DNA from: Leucosporidium creatinivorum
Lineage: Eukaryota; Basidiomycota; Microbotryomycetes; Leucosporidiales; Leucosporidiaceae
NCBI GenBank assembly: GCA_001600635.1
Contig: BCKL01000009.1
Span: 737,045 to 801,044 of the forward strand
Reading direction: 5' to 3'
DNA length: 64,000 bases
The notes below the pieces were generated by a model, which worked only from the letters and a program-made list of their open reading frames with translations, was not told where the DNA came from and searched no databases. The position numbers were made by a program, and so were the translations under genes. The first letter of the stretch is position 1, and the number at the start of each line of letters is the position of its first letter. Shown here piece after piece: positions 27,693 to 38,364 of the stretch.

Positions 27693-29197
27693 GCGAGGCG
27701 GAAGATGCAAGACATATGCAGTGCTGAAACCCGGAGATGGCGAGTGCGGTGCAGATTAAGAGAAGAGGAGCGACGACCAGCGGAGCGCGCTTGTTCGGCG
27801 CAGCGCCGGCGTTAGGCCACACGCTATTTTCTCGCTTCTCGCTCTTTGCTTGCTTCGCCTCTCTCACGCCTGCTCGTCATACACTATGCCTACCGCCACC
27901 GAGATGCAGGCTCTGCTCGTGGAGCGGTACCAGAACGAGACTGTTTCAAACTACGTCGCCGAGATCAGTGACCCGCCCGGTAAGAAGGAAGCCACGAGGA
28001 TGCTCAAGGTCCTTTCCTCCTTCGTCCAGCTCTACCGCCCTCCCAAACCCTTCTTTACGACAGTAAACGGGTCGCAAGGTCTTTGGGATGTGCTCTCGAC
28101 TCGGATGGAGCGCGCGCTCGCCTCGCTTCAGGCTGAGCAAGATGCGCACCTCTCTGGCCTCACGATACAAGGCGCGGAGAGGCTCCGTAGACATGTATAC
28201 GGACCATATCACAACAAACGACCTCTGACCGAGGTGAGTGGTAAAACACAGACTCTGGGAGCACTCCAGCTCAGCTCATCAACCGCCCGCTTCGCCGAGC
28301 AGCTATTGAGAGAGGGCCCCGACCGCTATGTTGAGGACAGCGGTAAGTCCGCTCCTTGACAGCACCCACACACCGAAGACTCACCGCCCTGTTGAACAGA
28401 CGCAACGGTGCATCAAAAGGTGTCCCTCGCGTGCAAGGAGATGGTGGCGCTCGTCGACTCGGTCGGGCAAATCGACTATGTATTACCCATTCTTTGGATT
28501 GGAAACCGAGATTGGTTGCAACTGAATCGCTGGCAGAAGATTAATGTGAGCTCTGGACGGCCACGTCGGTCCGAAGACGGAGGGCTTGCTCAGCGCCGAA
28601 GTCTCGGCTGACACCCCCTGCGCTCTTCTCCATGACTTGGACAGGTCGCTGTGGTGGCTAAAACCTCTCACGATGTATATTTACGCTCGACTCGACAGCT
28701 GGTTCGCTCGCTAACCCAGGTTCCACAACGTGCAGAAAGCCGAAGCGCTTGCTCGCCACCTTGAGTTTGAAACGAGACTAGCGGCAATCATGGGGAGCAT
28801 GGGACATCAACATGTACCCTCACTCTCGCCTAGGCAAGAACGCCGGAGCGGGGTATCGCAGGCCGAGCTTCGGGCGAGATGGGCGTGACAGCTTCGGGCG
28901 AGGTCAGCGTGAGCAGGGTAGGAGGATAGAAGGGAGTGCAAGGAAGGGATACGCGCACGAGCCCATCCTTTGTGGGTGACTTGCTCCGACTGCGTCAAGT
29001 AGCAAAGAAAGCTGGCGGGAAAGGAGAGCACGAGCGACGAGCGACGAGCGCCGAGCGTCTACTTCGCGACACAGCAATGTCGGCCGACACGACCTCGGAA
29101 TAAATGGTGATGCGTGTCAGATTACACCGCTCCACTCTGCTGCAGCTGGGCGATCTTGGCGTCGCTGTAGCCTAGCTCTCGCAGGACCTCGACGGTG
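27238..29197. repeat. Segmental duplication, copy 1 (partner at 57,339-59,319)
   Basis: A block of about 1.96 kb recurs in the same orientation about 30.1 kb downstream. It holds the 3' end of CFT2, all of family gene A, and the last 24 or so codons of the CoA-transferase. From 27,690 to about 29,000 the two copies keep a constant offset of 30,098 with no length changes and only scattered substitutions, in introns as well as exons. Outside that core, in the CFT2 part before 27,430 and in the CoA-transferase end, they differ at roughly one base in eight (my count by eye). Confidence 0.95.
27886..28888 (+). CDS. Unknown paralogous family, member A (intact)
   Basis: Not a family I recognise. 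Exons 27886-28342, 28400-28545, 28645-28674 and 28736-28888 join in phase to 261 aa. Exon 1 reads MPTATEMQALLVERYQ, SSFVQLYRPPKPFF, and ERLRRHVYGPYHNKRPLTE; exon 2 holds LPILWIGNRDWLQLNRWQKI; the 30-nt exon 3 gives VAVVAKTSHD; exon 4 ends HVPSLSPRQERRSGVSQAEL and RARWA. The same order, exon breaks and motifs occur in members C and D, so this plan is real even though no function is known. No signal peptide, membrane helix or known catalytic motif. A 36-nt segment (28234-28269) starts GTGAGT and ends CAG, sits at the position of intron 1 in member C, and is also in frame without a stop, so a 249-aa form is possible. Member B is its near-identical copy. Confidence 0.72.
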
Positions 29198-31152
29198 TGC
29201 TGTCCGAGAACGGGAGGGGGCCTCGTCACCTGCGTTCGAAAGAGGGTCAGGCGCCGTTGAGCTTGACCAGGATCATCACGAAAATCTCTTACCCTCATCT
29301 TTTGATTATTGTACGACACCGCCGGCGACAGCAGCTTGATCTTGCCCGCCCTCGGATGGTCCACCTCGGAGACAACGCCACGAGCGACAGCTTGAGGATG
29401 CGCGAACGTCTGTTCGATATTGTTAACGGGGGCGAATGGGAATCCAGCGCCTCGCATCTTTTCTAGCCACTCGGCAGTGGTGTGCTCGTGGAGAGCTTCG
29501 GTGAGGATGGGAATGAGCGCCGAGCGGTTTGTGACACGCGAGATGTTGGTTGAGTAGAGAGGGTCGACGGGCAAATCGGTGCGGGAGAGGATCTTGCAGA
29601 GCTTGACAAATTGGGAGTCTGAGCTCGACGAGGTCAGCGAGCGCGCCGAGAGAAGAGCGAGCAGCGACGGACCGTTTCCTGCTCCGATCATGACGAAGCC
29701 GTCCTTCGTTGAGAAGACCTCGTAGGGTACGATACTGCAGACAAATCTCGGATTAGCTGCGCCACCAGCAAGAGCGAGAGCGCGACGAAGTCCTACCTGG
29801 GATGAGCAGTCCCTTGCCGAGTTGCCTCCTGGCCGGCGATGAGGTAGTTGGAAGCCACGTTGGCGAGGGAGGCGATCTTGGGGGAAGCGAGAGTCAGCCA
29901 AAGTACATGTCTCGACGCCAACGGAGCTCACCTGAGAATCGAAAAGGTTGGCATCGATCCAAACGCCCTCGCCGGTCTGCGAGCGCGAGATGAGGGCAGC
30001 GAGGACGGCGCTCTTGAGGTAGAGACCGGTTGTGAGGTCGGTGATGGCGACTCCAACTTTGACGGGACTGCCTTCGGGCTCGCCGGTGATGTGCATGAGA
30101 CCCGCTTCAGCTTCGACTGGGAGACAGCAGGAGCAGGGGTCAGCCGAGCTCGTCGCCGAGCCAGAAGGAGAGCCAGCCGACTGCAAGTAGGCGGCAGCGG
30201 AGTAGGTTGAAAGAGGTGGAGCTTACTGATGACATCGTAGCTGTGGGTAGAGGACTTCGAGTCAACAGAGCTTCGAAGAGGAGCGAAAAGAGGGAGCGTA
30301 CCCAGGCGCGCTGGAGTAGGGTCCAGTCTGTCCGTAGCCTATAGTAGAAGGTGTCAGTTACGGCTTAATAATTCTTGAAAACGTCTCGTACCCGAGATCG
30401 AGGCGTAGATGAGTCTAAGAAGAGAGCAGGCGGCGAGTCAGCGCTCGGCGTCGAGGAAGGAAGCAAGCTCGCCACGCACCGAGGGTTGATCTCCTTGCAG
30501 GTCTCGTAGCTCAATCCAAGCTCAGCCAGCTTTCCGGGTACATAGTTCTCGACGAGCACATCTGCCTTGGCCACCAGTTCCTTGACGAGCGCCAAACCCT
30601 CGGGGCTCTTGAGATTGACGGTGACACTGCGCTTGCCTCGGTTGGCCTGGAGGAAGTAGGTGCTCTCGGGTGGGAGCTTGCTCCAGTCGTCGACACGCAG
30701 CTCGGGCTTCCCTGCTTTCGGCGATGAAGGAGGAGTCGGGGGGAGCTCGATCAAAGGAGCGCTCGGCGGGTTCCTGCAGCGCCAGACAGGTCAGCGAGCA
30801 GCAGGGAGACGAGAGGGTAACATCTATTACCATGCCCGAGTGTCGTCGCCTCGTGTAGGATGCTCAATCTTCCACACCTGTCAAAGGAGTGGGGCGGTTA
30901 GCTCCGTCGCTTCCTCCGATGAAGGCAATCTCAGCTTACATCTGCACCCAAATCTGCCAGCATCATTGTCGCATACGGTCCAGCCAATACACGAGTCAAA
31001 TCCAGCACTTTGATGCCCTTCAGCGGCGGCGGCATCTCTTTCAGCGGACGCGTCGAAACGAGCCGTGTAAAGGTGAGGTAGGTTGTAGTTGAGCGAGCAG
31101 AGGTGCATGCTAGTCGATCGAGGCCTCGAGTCGGCCAGCGCGCGAGCGACAT
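29122..31152 (-). CDS. Class III CoA-transferase, SUGCT-like
   Basis: CaiB/BaiF-family (class III) CoA-transferase, moving CoA between acyl carboxylates; closest in layout to mitochondrial succinyl-CoA:glutarate CoA-transferase. The N-terminal 40 residues ([20 protein letters not shown]...) are Arg/Ser/Thr-rich and fit a mitochondrial targeting peptide. Next come [20 protein letters not shown] and [45 protein letters not shown] and [20 protein letters not shown]; the Asp in [13 protein letters not shown] is the family's catalytic residue. It continues [19 protein letters not shown] and ends [20 protein letters not shown]. About ten short exons. The TAA at 29122 lies inside the duplicated block, so a copy of the last 24 codons exists at 59.25 kb. 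Divergent from the second SDR. Confidence 0.85.
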
Positions 31153-31456
31153 CTTGTTTGAGCGAGATGAAGGGCGAAGGAGAAGGAGCTCCGGCCGGCG
31201 ACCTCAGCCGAAACCGACACAACCCCTTTTTGCTTCCTGGTTACTTCTCACTTGCCTCTGAGCTCGACTCGTAAATCGTTCGAGGGACAAAGTGTTTCCA
31301 GGCTAGCCAGCGCCACGTTGATCGACTAGTACCCCTCGGCGATGCTTGAGCGCCTCCGTCAGTTCGCAACTTGCGCTCGAAGTTGAGGAGCAGATCCTCT
31401 TGGAGCACTTCTCTGCTTCCCATCAAACACCACCTCGACCAACTCAACTTTATATC

Positions 31457-32488
31457 ATGTCTACTGCTGTGCTACAAGGAGCTGGAGGATCCCTCGGATC
31501 GCACTTCGCTCGCCATCTGCTCTCGCGCACCTCTCTCAACGTTGTCGCAACTTCTCGCAACCCGGATGCCGCTCGCAAGGCCATCCTCGACGGGCAGGGA
31601 CTCGATGAGAAGCGTCTCACTGTGCTCAAGGTTGATGTCAAGGAGGAGCGTACTATCGAGGAGGCTGCGAAGGAGGTTGAGAAGCGCTTCGGCGACGCCA
31701 GTTTGAGGTTGCTCCTGAACGTCTCGGGTTGCGTGAGTCGTGCTGCAGCCTCTTATTTGTCGTCCGAGATTAAGAAGCTCAGGCGACTGTCCTTTATTAC
31801 AGCTGCACGTCGACAAGTCGATTCAGCAGGTCAAGCTCGAGGAGCTGATGGAGTCGTATCAGGTGTGTTCGATAGTAGGCAATTTTACCACTCGACACTC
31901 AGAGCTAACATATCGCTCTGAACCCATAGCTCAACACCTTCGGCCACCTCCTCACGTTCAAGCACTTCCTCCCCCTGCTTCCCAAGACCGCCGACGTCCG
32001 CAAGGCCAAGGAGGCTGGCGAGAAGGACCTCGCAAATGGAGCAGTACCAGAAGGCATGAGCGTGCTCGCTTCTCTGACCGCTCGCGTGGGTAGCATTGGC
32101 GACAATACCAAGGGAGGGTGTGTTCAATTCTGGCGCCGAGCTCCTCGAGGGCGTTTCTTCCGCCGTGCAAGATCTGACTCTCTCTCCTTCACTTCAAAGC
32201 TGGGTCGGATATCGCAGCTCCAAGGCCGCCACCAACCAGGTCATCCTCACCCTTCAGCGCGAGCTCGAGCTGAAGGCCACCCCTTCCATCGCCGTCGCTC
32301 TCCACCCCGGCACCGTCGTCGAGACCAACCTTTCTTCAAAATGGACGAACCCTAAGGATGTGGGCAAAAAGAGTGGAGTCTTCCGCGCAGAGGACTCGAC
32401 TGGAAAGCTGCTGGACGTGATTAAGGGACTGAGCGCCGAGGATGGAGGAAGGTTCTTGGACTGGGCGGGCAAGGACATCAAGTGGTAG
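31457..32488 (+). CDS. Short-chain dehydrogenase, C-factor-like
   Basis: NAD(P)-dependent SDR oxidoreductase of unknown substrate. Start MSTAVLQGAGGSLGSHFARH gives the GxxxGxG cofactor turn in a slightly altered form (GAGGSLGS). LRLLLNVSG takes the place of the NNAG strand, LNTFGHLLTFKHFLPLL is helix 4-5, MSVLASLTARVGSIGDN carries the strand with the active-site Ser, and WVGYRSSKAATNQVI supplies YxxxK intact. ALHPGTVVETNLSSKW is the PG motif. Four exons, about 265 aa; the exon break just before WVGYRSSK uses a CAAAG acceptor. Unlike the SDR at 18,969, the catalytic Tyr is kept. It is head-to-head with the CoA-transferase, about 300 bp apart, which may mean shared control but not necessarily a shared pathway. 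Confidence 0.88.
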
Positions 32489-32932
32489 TGGTACATAGTT
32501 GACCTGTAGATACGAACAAAATGATATACGAAGTCAATGTTGAGTCGGAGCTGTGAAGGCCTGCAGCGCACTTGGCGAGCAGACAGCTCGGCGCTGGCTC
32601 GGACTCGGTTCGCAAGCGTTAGAAACGAACATCGATGACTATTGTAGCTCTTCGCTACACAGCACTCTCTCTGGCGGCTCTCAAGACTAAACTGACGACT
32701 CCAGCTGGCTCGGCCGCCCTCTCGGCGTCGAAGCCCTCGAAGTCAGCGCCGAGCCAGCTCCGAAGCAGCATCTTGAACGCCAATGGAGAGACGGGGAGTA
32801 GCTAGAGCTCATTTGAAGGTCCTTAGCTCCCTCTGCCCGCCGCCCCAGCTCTGCAGGCTGATCCCTCGCTGCTCCTCATCTGCCAAACGCGCCGGCTTCA
32901 CCGCTCTTGCTCCCGCCTCATCTTCGCACAGC
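32489..32932. other. Intergenic, 444 bp
   Basis: 3' flank of the SDR and promoter of the YIPF gene. No coding frame or structured element recognised. Confidence 0.45.
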
Positions 32933-34221
32933 ATGTCGAGCCCAATCTTCGACATTGACAACCGGTCAAACGATAACCTCGCCTTCCAGAGTGAGTTTAC
33001 CACAGCCCTGCATAGCTACACGGTCAGCAGAGAGCTTACCAGCGCGCCTCCCCGTCTCGCTCCTCCAGACTTCGGCTCAACAACCATCAGCGCAGATGTA
33101 CCGAGCGGGCGCATCTCTCCTTCAGCTTCGCCCAACATGCGTGCTTCTGCTGGCCTCTACGATGCTGAGCAGCGGTTCCAGAGCGGTCTCAACGGCGCGA
33201 CCAAGTCGGGAGGCGTGCTCAACCTTGACTTCTGTGCGTTGAGCAGGCCGCAGCTGCAGCAGAGCAGCTCTGCAGCGATACAGCAAGGCTGACCGTAGCT
33301 TGCACCTGACAGACACGGGCTACTTTGACGTCGACACGCTCACGGTGCTGACGAGGTGTTGGAAGACGCTCCTCCCTCGCGAGAATTACGTCGAAGAGGT
33401 GCTCAGCGGTGTCCCAGATCTCTACGGTACGTCCATCGCCCTAAAGCTGTGCTCCCAGGGCTAAGCTGACCCTTCCCTCGACGCTCGCAGGCCCGTTCTG
33501 GGTTCCCACCACCCTCATCTTCTCGCTCTTCCTCACTTCGTCCCTCTCCACCTCTATCACCGCCTACCTCGATGGAGACTCGTACACCTACGACTTCACC
33601 CGCCTCGGAGCTGCCGTGTCTCTCGTGTGAGCTTCAAGAGTTCGACGGCAGCGCGACGGAGTAGCTGATCCCCACTTCTCCACTGCAACAGCTACGCCTA
33701 CTCGCTCGGCCTGCCTCTGATCGTCTGGGCTGCTCTCAAGTACTGGGCAGGCTCGACCGAACGCTCGCCCGTCGAGATCGTCTCGCTCTACGGCTACTCG
33801 GCGACGGTTTGGATCCTCACCTCGGTGCGTCTCCTGCTCATCCCTTGCGCTATTGAGCGCTGCTGGGAACCTTGCTAAACTCATCTACTCGCCTACACAG
33901 TGGCTCACTCTCCTCCCCTTCGCCTCCCTCCGCCTCTTCCTCTCTTTCGCCGCAACCGGCCTCTCCCTCTTCTTCCTCACCCGCAACCTTTACCCCGTCA
34001 TCAGCACCGCACCCAACGTCTCCGCCCGCCTTCTCATCGTCGGCGTAGCGGCTCTGCACCTCATCATGGGCATGGCCCTCTGGTGGGGATTCCTGGCGGG
34101 AGGGAAGGGCGCACTTCACACCCCGACGCTCGGCAGTGGGAATGGTGCGAGTGGTGGAGCTGGGACGGGAGGGGAGATGGATGATCCTGCTGGTGATGCG
34201 TTGAGGAGGTGGCTGTTCTAA
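32933..34221 (+). CDS. Yip1-domain Golgi membrane protein (YIPF1/2-like)
   Basis: Five-pass membrane protein of the Yip1/YIPF family, which acts in ER-Golgi and Golgi traffic with Rab GTPases. Start MSSPIFDIDNRSNDNLAFQ, a polar N-terminus, then the diagnostic YFDVDTLTVLTRCWKTLLPR and VPDLYGPFWVPTTLIFSLFL, which match human YIPF1/YIPF2 almost residue for residue (YFDVDT, PDLYGPFW). Helices follow at YAYSLGLPLIVWAALKYW, EIVSLYGYSATVWILTSWL (the GYS motif), ASLRLFLSFAATGLSLFF, and LIVGVAALHLIMGMALWWG. The tail is Gly-rich and ends RRWLF. Seven exons, about 300 aa. Converges with the next gene on minus, leaving about 190 bp between stops. Confidence 0.88.
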
Positions 34222-34409
34222 GCTCGCGTAGAGAAGCTGGCTCTCGGTCGGCTCGGCCGAAGGGGTGGAACTGAAGAAGAGCTATGTTCATTTCGAGCTT
34301 TGTGCTATGGGAGAGGAGAGAAAGTATGATGGGATACTGCTACAGGAGTCGAAGAGTCCATATGGTGCTGCTTTGCGTTTCGTTTTCGTTCGACTTCGGT
34401 CGGCAATGT

Positions 34410-36000
34410 TCAAGCCAAGGCGACGGGAGGGTTGTCGAAGGCGGGGGCAGTGGCGGGAGTCGTGCCGACGTTGGCGGCGGCGGGACCAGGCGAGACGGTC
34501 ATGAAGGTGTCCATGAGCTCGCGGAAGTCCTCGGCCTCCCTGTGTTGGGTAGAACGTCAGCAAGCATCCGACCCTTCGCCGAGCTCGACTCACTTCCAGA
34601 GCATCGTCTCGAGGAAGTTGAAACCGATGGTCACCTCCCTCTGCTCTCCCTCATCTCCACCGCCGGTCGCCCTCACCTTCCTAGCATCAGCGCGAGGGGC
34701 GACGTCAATCTCGACACAAGGAGGGAGCGTATCGGCGTCGATCTTGACGCCGCCGAGAGGCTTGGGGTGGTCGTCGAGGTTGTTGGGCGAAGAGAGCGGG
34801 GCCGACTGAGCGGGAGCCCAGAAGGGGGTAGAGGTGCCACGAGTGCGGAAGTAGCGGACGGTGAGGACCGAGGCAGGGTCGCTGATGTAGAGCGCCGAGA
34901 TGGGGAATCCCTGGTCAAGACGAGGGTCAGCCTCCACTTCACTACGATGGCGAGCAGGTACATACCTTGTACGAGGGGAAGGGAGCTCCGAGGAGAGGCT
35001 CGCTGGTCGACCTGGTGCGCTCGAGCTTGAGATTCTTCTCGCGCTCGTTGGTCTTGGTCCTCGAAAGGCTGAGCTTGTTCTCGCCCTCGGCTCCATCCTG
35101 CACCGCGGTATCATCGCTCTTCTTGAAGACATTCTTGACCGACTGGACGAAGCCCTTGACTCCGCTGGATCCTTCGTTCGCCGAGGGAGAACCAGGCGCT
35201 TGAGCTCCGATGGGCTCCTCATCGTCGGCGATGGCGGAGTCGCCAGCCGTCTGAGTGGGAGGTACGCCGACCGCGGAGGCAAACCCTGCACCAGGAGCTC
35301 CCGAGGCGGCTGAGAAGGACTTGCGGCTGTTGCTGGTGCCGCCGAAGAGGGAGAGGCGACGAGCGGGCGCGGCGGGCTCCTTCTCGAGGGCAACGCAGCG
35401 AGGCGATCCCGTGCGATCGAGGATGAAGACGAGTTGTTTGTTCTGTAGTAGAGCCGCCTCGTCAGGCTTCCCGGTCTCTCTATCCGACTACAGCCCCTGG
35501 CCGAGCGAGCAGCGACGAGCGGAAGTGAACTCACGGCGGTGACCCAAAGCGTGCCGTCCATCACCCACTCCTCCTTGGGCTGCTCGACAGTCTTCTTGCC
35601 CTTGCGAAGCGCTCCATCCTGCCACACGAGGACCCTCGCCTCGACTTTGCCCCACGTCCTCCAATCGCCCTTCTTGGTGTTGGGAGCGTCGATCTGCTTT
35701 TCGCCCTCGACTCCCTGGGAGGTGCGAAGCTGACTGAAAGCAGTAGCAGTCGCTTGGTGAGCAGCCTCTCCGTTGGTGCTAGTGGTGAGGACGGACGAGT
35801 CGTCGTCACCGGCGCTCGTCGAGGCGGCGAGGGGCGAAGAGGTGTGCTTGTGGGCCTCCCTGACTGCAGCGGGAGGAGACGAGGGAGGAGGGTACACTGG
35901 TTGAGTGAGGAAGTCGGCCTGTAGGTCGGGAGAAGCACGGGACAGTCAGTGCGAGCTCTTGGGATGAAGGGAAGCGAGCGAGCAGGCGACTACTCACCAT
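34410..36000 (-). CDS. Unrecognised acidic/Ser-rich protein
   Basis: Family not recognised. Five exons; the start codon ATG (36000-35998) stands alone, immediately followed by an intron with donor GTGAGT. Exon 2 continues ADFLTQPVYPPPSSPPAAVR. A folded stretch DWRTWGKVEARVLVWQDGAL, WVMDGTLWVTA, NKQLVFILDRTGSPRCVAL is followed by about 150 disordered Ser/Pro/Gly residues, FVQSVKNVFKKSDD, then a second folded part: PISALYISDPASVLTVRYFR and EVTIGFNFLETMLWKEAEDF. The alternating beta pattern at both ends, separated by a disordered insert, could be a split PH-like domain, but this is only a guess from pattern. No signal peptide or membrane segment. About 475 aa. Confidence 0.68.
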
Positions 36001-36710
36001 GGTAGTAGGTGCTGGGGAGGGCTGTTACGGATGTGTAGTGAGCTGTGCTGGGTGTCTCCCCGCTCTGAGGCTGGTGTGGTGGGAGGGAGAAGAGCGAGAT
36101 CAACTTTCAGGCAGCTGACCCCCACCTTCGCTTGAGCTCTACGAATCTTGGGCCTTCACGTGATGTCGTGCGTGCGCTTGCGTCGCACTGGCGAGTCTTC
36201 TGACATGCTCATCCTCTGCAGCTTCTTACCGCTCGCTGTACCCTCTCAAGCTTTCGCTGCGAATGCTCCTGAACGCCACTCTTCCCCCCTCGTGCGAAGC
36301 GCTCCTCGTCGTCCAAGTTCTGTAGGCTACTAGAGCGGATTCAGAATCTCCGGGAAGCTTGCAGACTCTGCCCGAAATAGCAGGTCGAACTCTGAGACGG
36401 CGATCTTGCAGCTCAAGGCTCGGCGCTGGCTCGTCCTCTCGGTCCTTGACTCGGCGCAAGCAGAGTTCTTAGGCGCGAAGTGGCTGCAGCCCAAGCTTCC
36501 ACCGAGTCTCTCCGTTGCTCGGCTGACGCCGTCGCTGTTTCCCTGCCCTGGTCTCTCCCCTCGCAGAGCATCGCCGAAGTCGAGCAGAGCGAAAGTGAGT
36601 GTCGAATCGTTCCAGCCAAGCTACAGAGGAGCTTCAAAGCCGGTCCATCGATCACCTATAGGCTTCGAAGATCAGCAATGGGCGAAAGAGCTCGAGAGAA
36701 CAGCAAGAAC
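36001..36710. other. Intergenic, 710 bp
   Basis: Upstream region of the unknown gene starting at 36000 (minus) and 3' flank of the F-box-like gene (minus). Only overlapping low-quality open frames are seen. No RNA gene or repeat recognised. Confidence 0.45.
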
Positions 36711-37892
36711 TCACCACGGCTCGAAGAAGCGCTCCCAGTCGAGCAGCTCGTCTTGTCCCTGCCATACCAAGCGGTAGTTCAACGATCCTCCTCGAGCTTC
36801 CATCACTTCTCGGAGCTTCTCAACGCCTTCAATCAATAAGCCGCTTGCCATGTCTTGAACAGGCTCGAGCGAAAGCTGTCGAAGGTCTCGAAGGCTCGGC
36901 GGGTCCTCGGCGAAGGCCATCAAGAGGGCTCCTGCGACCTCCTCTGTCCAAAGGTCCTTCGTCTGGTCCCCATCGTCGATAAAACTGCAATCTCCAATGC
37001 GAAGCATAGAGAGTGCGCTGGGTAGGGCGCGAAGAGTAGCTTCAATGAGGGTGGTCGGCTCCCAGTACGTGGGGTACAGTGCAAGTTTGCAGAGTCCTGT
37101 GAGCTTGGTCCAGGGAAAGTCGGCTTCGATTCCGAGCTCCGATCCTCGTTGGGCGAGCGAGAAAGCCTTGAGTTGCGGTGCGAGTTCGGACAGAGCCTGG
37201 TAGAAGTCGAGGTCGTTCCCGAGTTCATCGAGGTGGGAAGTGAAGCCTACGGAGAAGCTTCTGAGGTGGGGGAAGCTGGTGGGAGTGAACCAGTGTGTCC
37301 AGGTTGGGAACGACTCGACGAAGAGGTAGGGGTCGACGAGAGAGAGCGTGGAGAGCGAAGCGAAGGAAACGCCGGCGAGTTGTGGGATAATGGCGGCGGG
37401 GGACAAAGCTTCCACCGCACACCCCAAGTCGGACCAGCGCATGTGTAGCGTTTCGAGCTCTGCGAGAAGCAGAGGCTGTTAGCGATTGGCTCTATTGTCG
37501 GAGTTGGACATACGAGCGAGTGAGGGCAGATCCTGCGCATCAATACGCAGGCTAGAGATCCGAAGTTCTTGCACGCGGGTCGGTAGCTGGAGACCTGCGA
37601 GCTTCAAGTCGCTGATGTCCTCGCTGCGCGGTTCTCCTTCAGTCTCGCCGAGATGCACGCGCCTGACCGCCTCGCAAGCTCCCTCGACCGCCAGCGCAGC
37701 AGCAGCTTGATCCGAGTCCCTCGCAAACAGCTCATTGTACAGCTCCTTCCTCGCCAGCGCTCTCCAGGTCGAGTTGACGAGCGAGTAGGCGAGTGAGAGG
37801 TCGCAGCGTTGTCTGTGGGTGCCGAACGAGACGACGGGAAGGGAGAGCTTGATGATGGGATGCAGTAGCTCGGTGGGAAGTGGTGGGATCAT
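36711..37892 (-). CDS. F-box-like protein with LRR-type C-terminus
   Basis: Probable substrate adaptor of an SCF-type ubiquitin ligase, by pattern only. Start MIPPLPTELLHPIIKLSLPV gives the LPxELLxxI opening of an F-box, followed by DLSLAYSLVNSTWRALARKE, the second half of the box. The rest is repeated Leu-rich strands: LQLPTRVQELRISSLRIDAQ, VSFASLSTLSLVDPYLFVES, LPSALSMLRIGDCSFIDDG, LRDLRQLSLEPVQD. One intron (about 37437-37493, donor GTATGT, CAG acceptor) joins in phase. About 375 aa, ending DWERFFEPW. The ATG at 37892 is the only one in frame; the open frame upstream has no other. Such F-box/LRR genes are often amplified in basidiomycetes and a distant one lies at 62,648. Confidence 0.72.
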
Positions 37893-38364
37893 GTCGTGCT
37901 GTAGCGACTTGGCCGAGAGGCGAGGCGACGAGAGAGCCTCGAGATGGAGGGTATGCGACGTGCTTGGTAGACCTTCGAGGAGGGCGAGAGGTGCTGAAGG
38001 TGTCGAGCTGTAGTCGAGTAGTGAGCTTTGATATCCTAGTGCCTCCCTGCGAGTCGAAAGCTGCAAGACGAGGTGATGGCGGGAGAGCAAGGAGCAAGTC
38101 GAGCCAGTGAGCGGGCTAAGTTGAGGGAAGTCGAAGCTCAACCAGGCGCTGCAAGCTTGCCCCAAGGCTCTACAAGATACAGCCTAGACTTGAAGGGCAC
38201 TCGACTGCTCTGCAGACTCCCCGCTGTTCGACTTCAGACTTTCGCAGCCGCGGTTCGGCGATGACTTTCAGCCTGTACTTTTCCCCCCAACTGGCTCCGG
38301 CAAATATGAGCATTCCACAGCTCCACCCCTCCAAACCCGAGCATCCCCTACTGTCTCTGCTTCT
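37893..38364. other. Intergenic, 470 bp
   Basis: Promoter side of the F-box-like gene and 3' flank of family member C (both on minus). Nothing else recognised. Confidence 0.4.

Noticed and set aside
29041-29070. Short GACGAGC repeats between family gene A and the CoA-transferase
   Set aside because: Too few units and imperfect; ordinary intergenic simple sequence.
27238-29197. Duplicated block as a transposon
   Set aside because: No terminal inverted or long terminal repeats, no transposase or reverse transcriptase, and borders fall inside host genes; a segmental duplication fits better.
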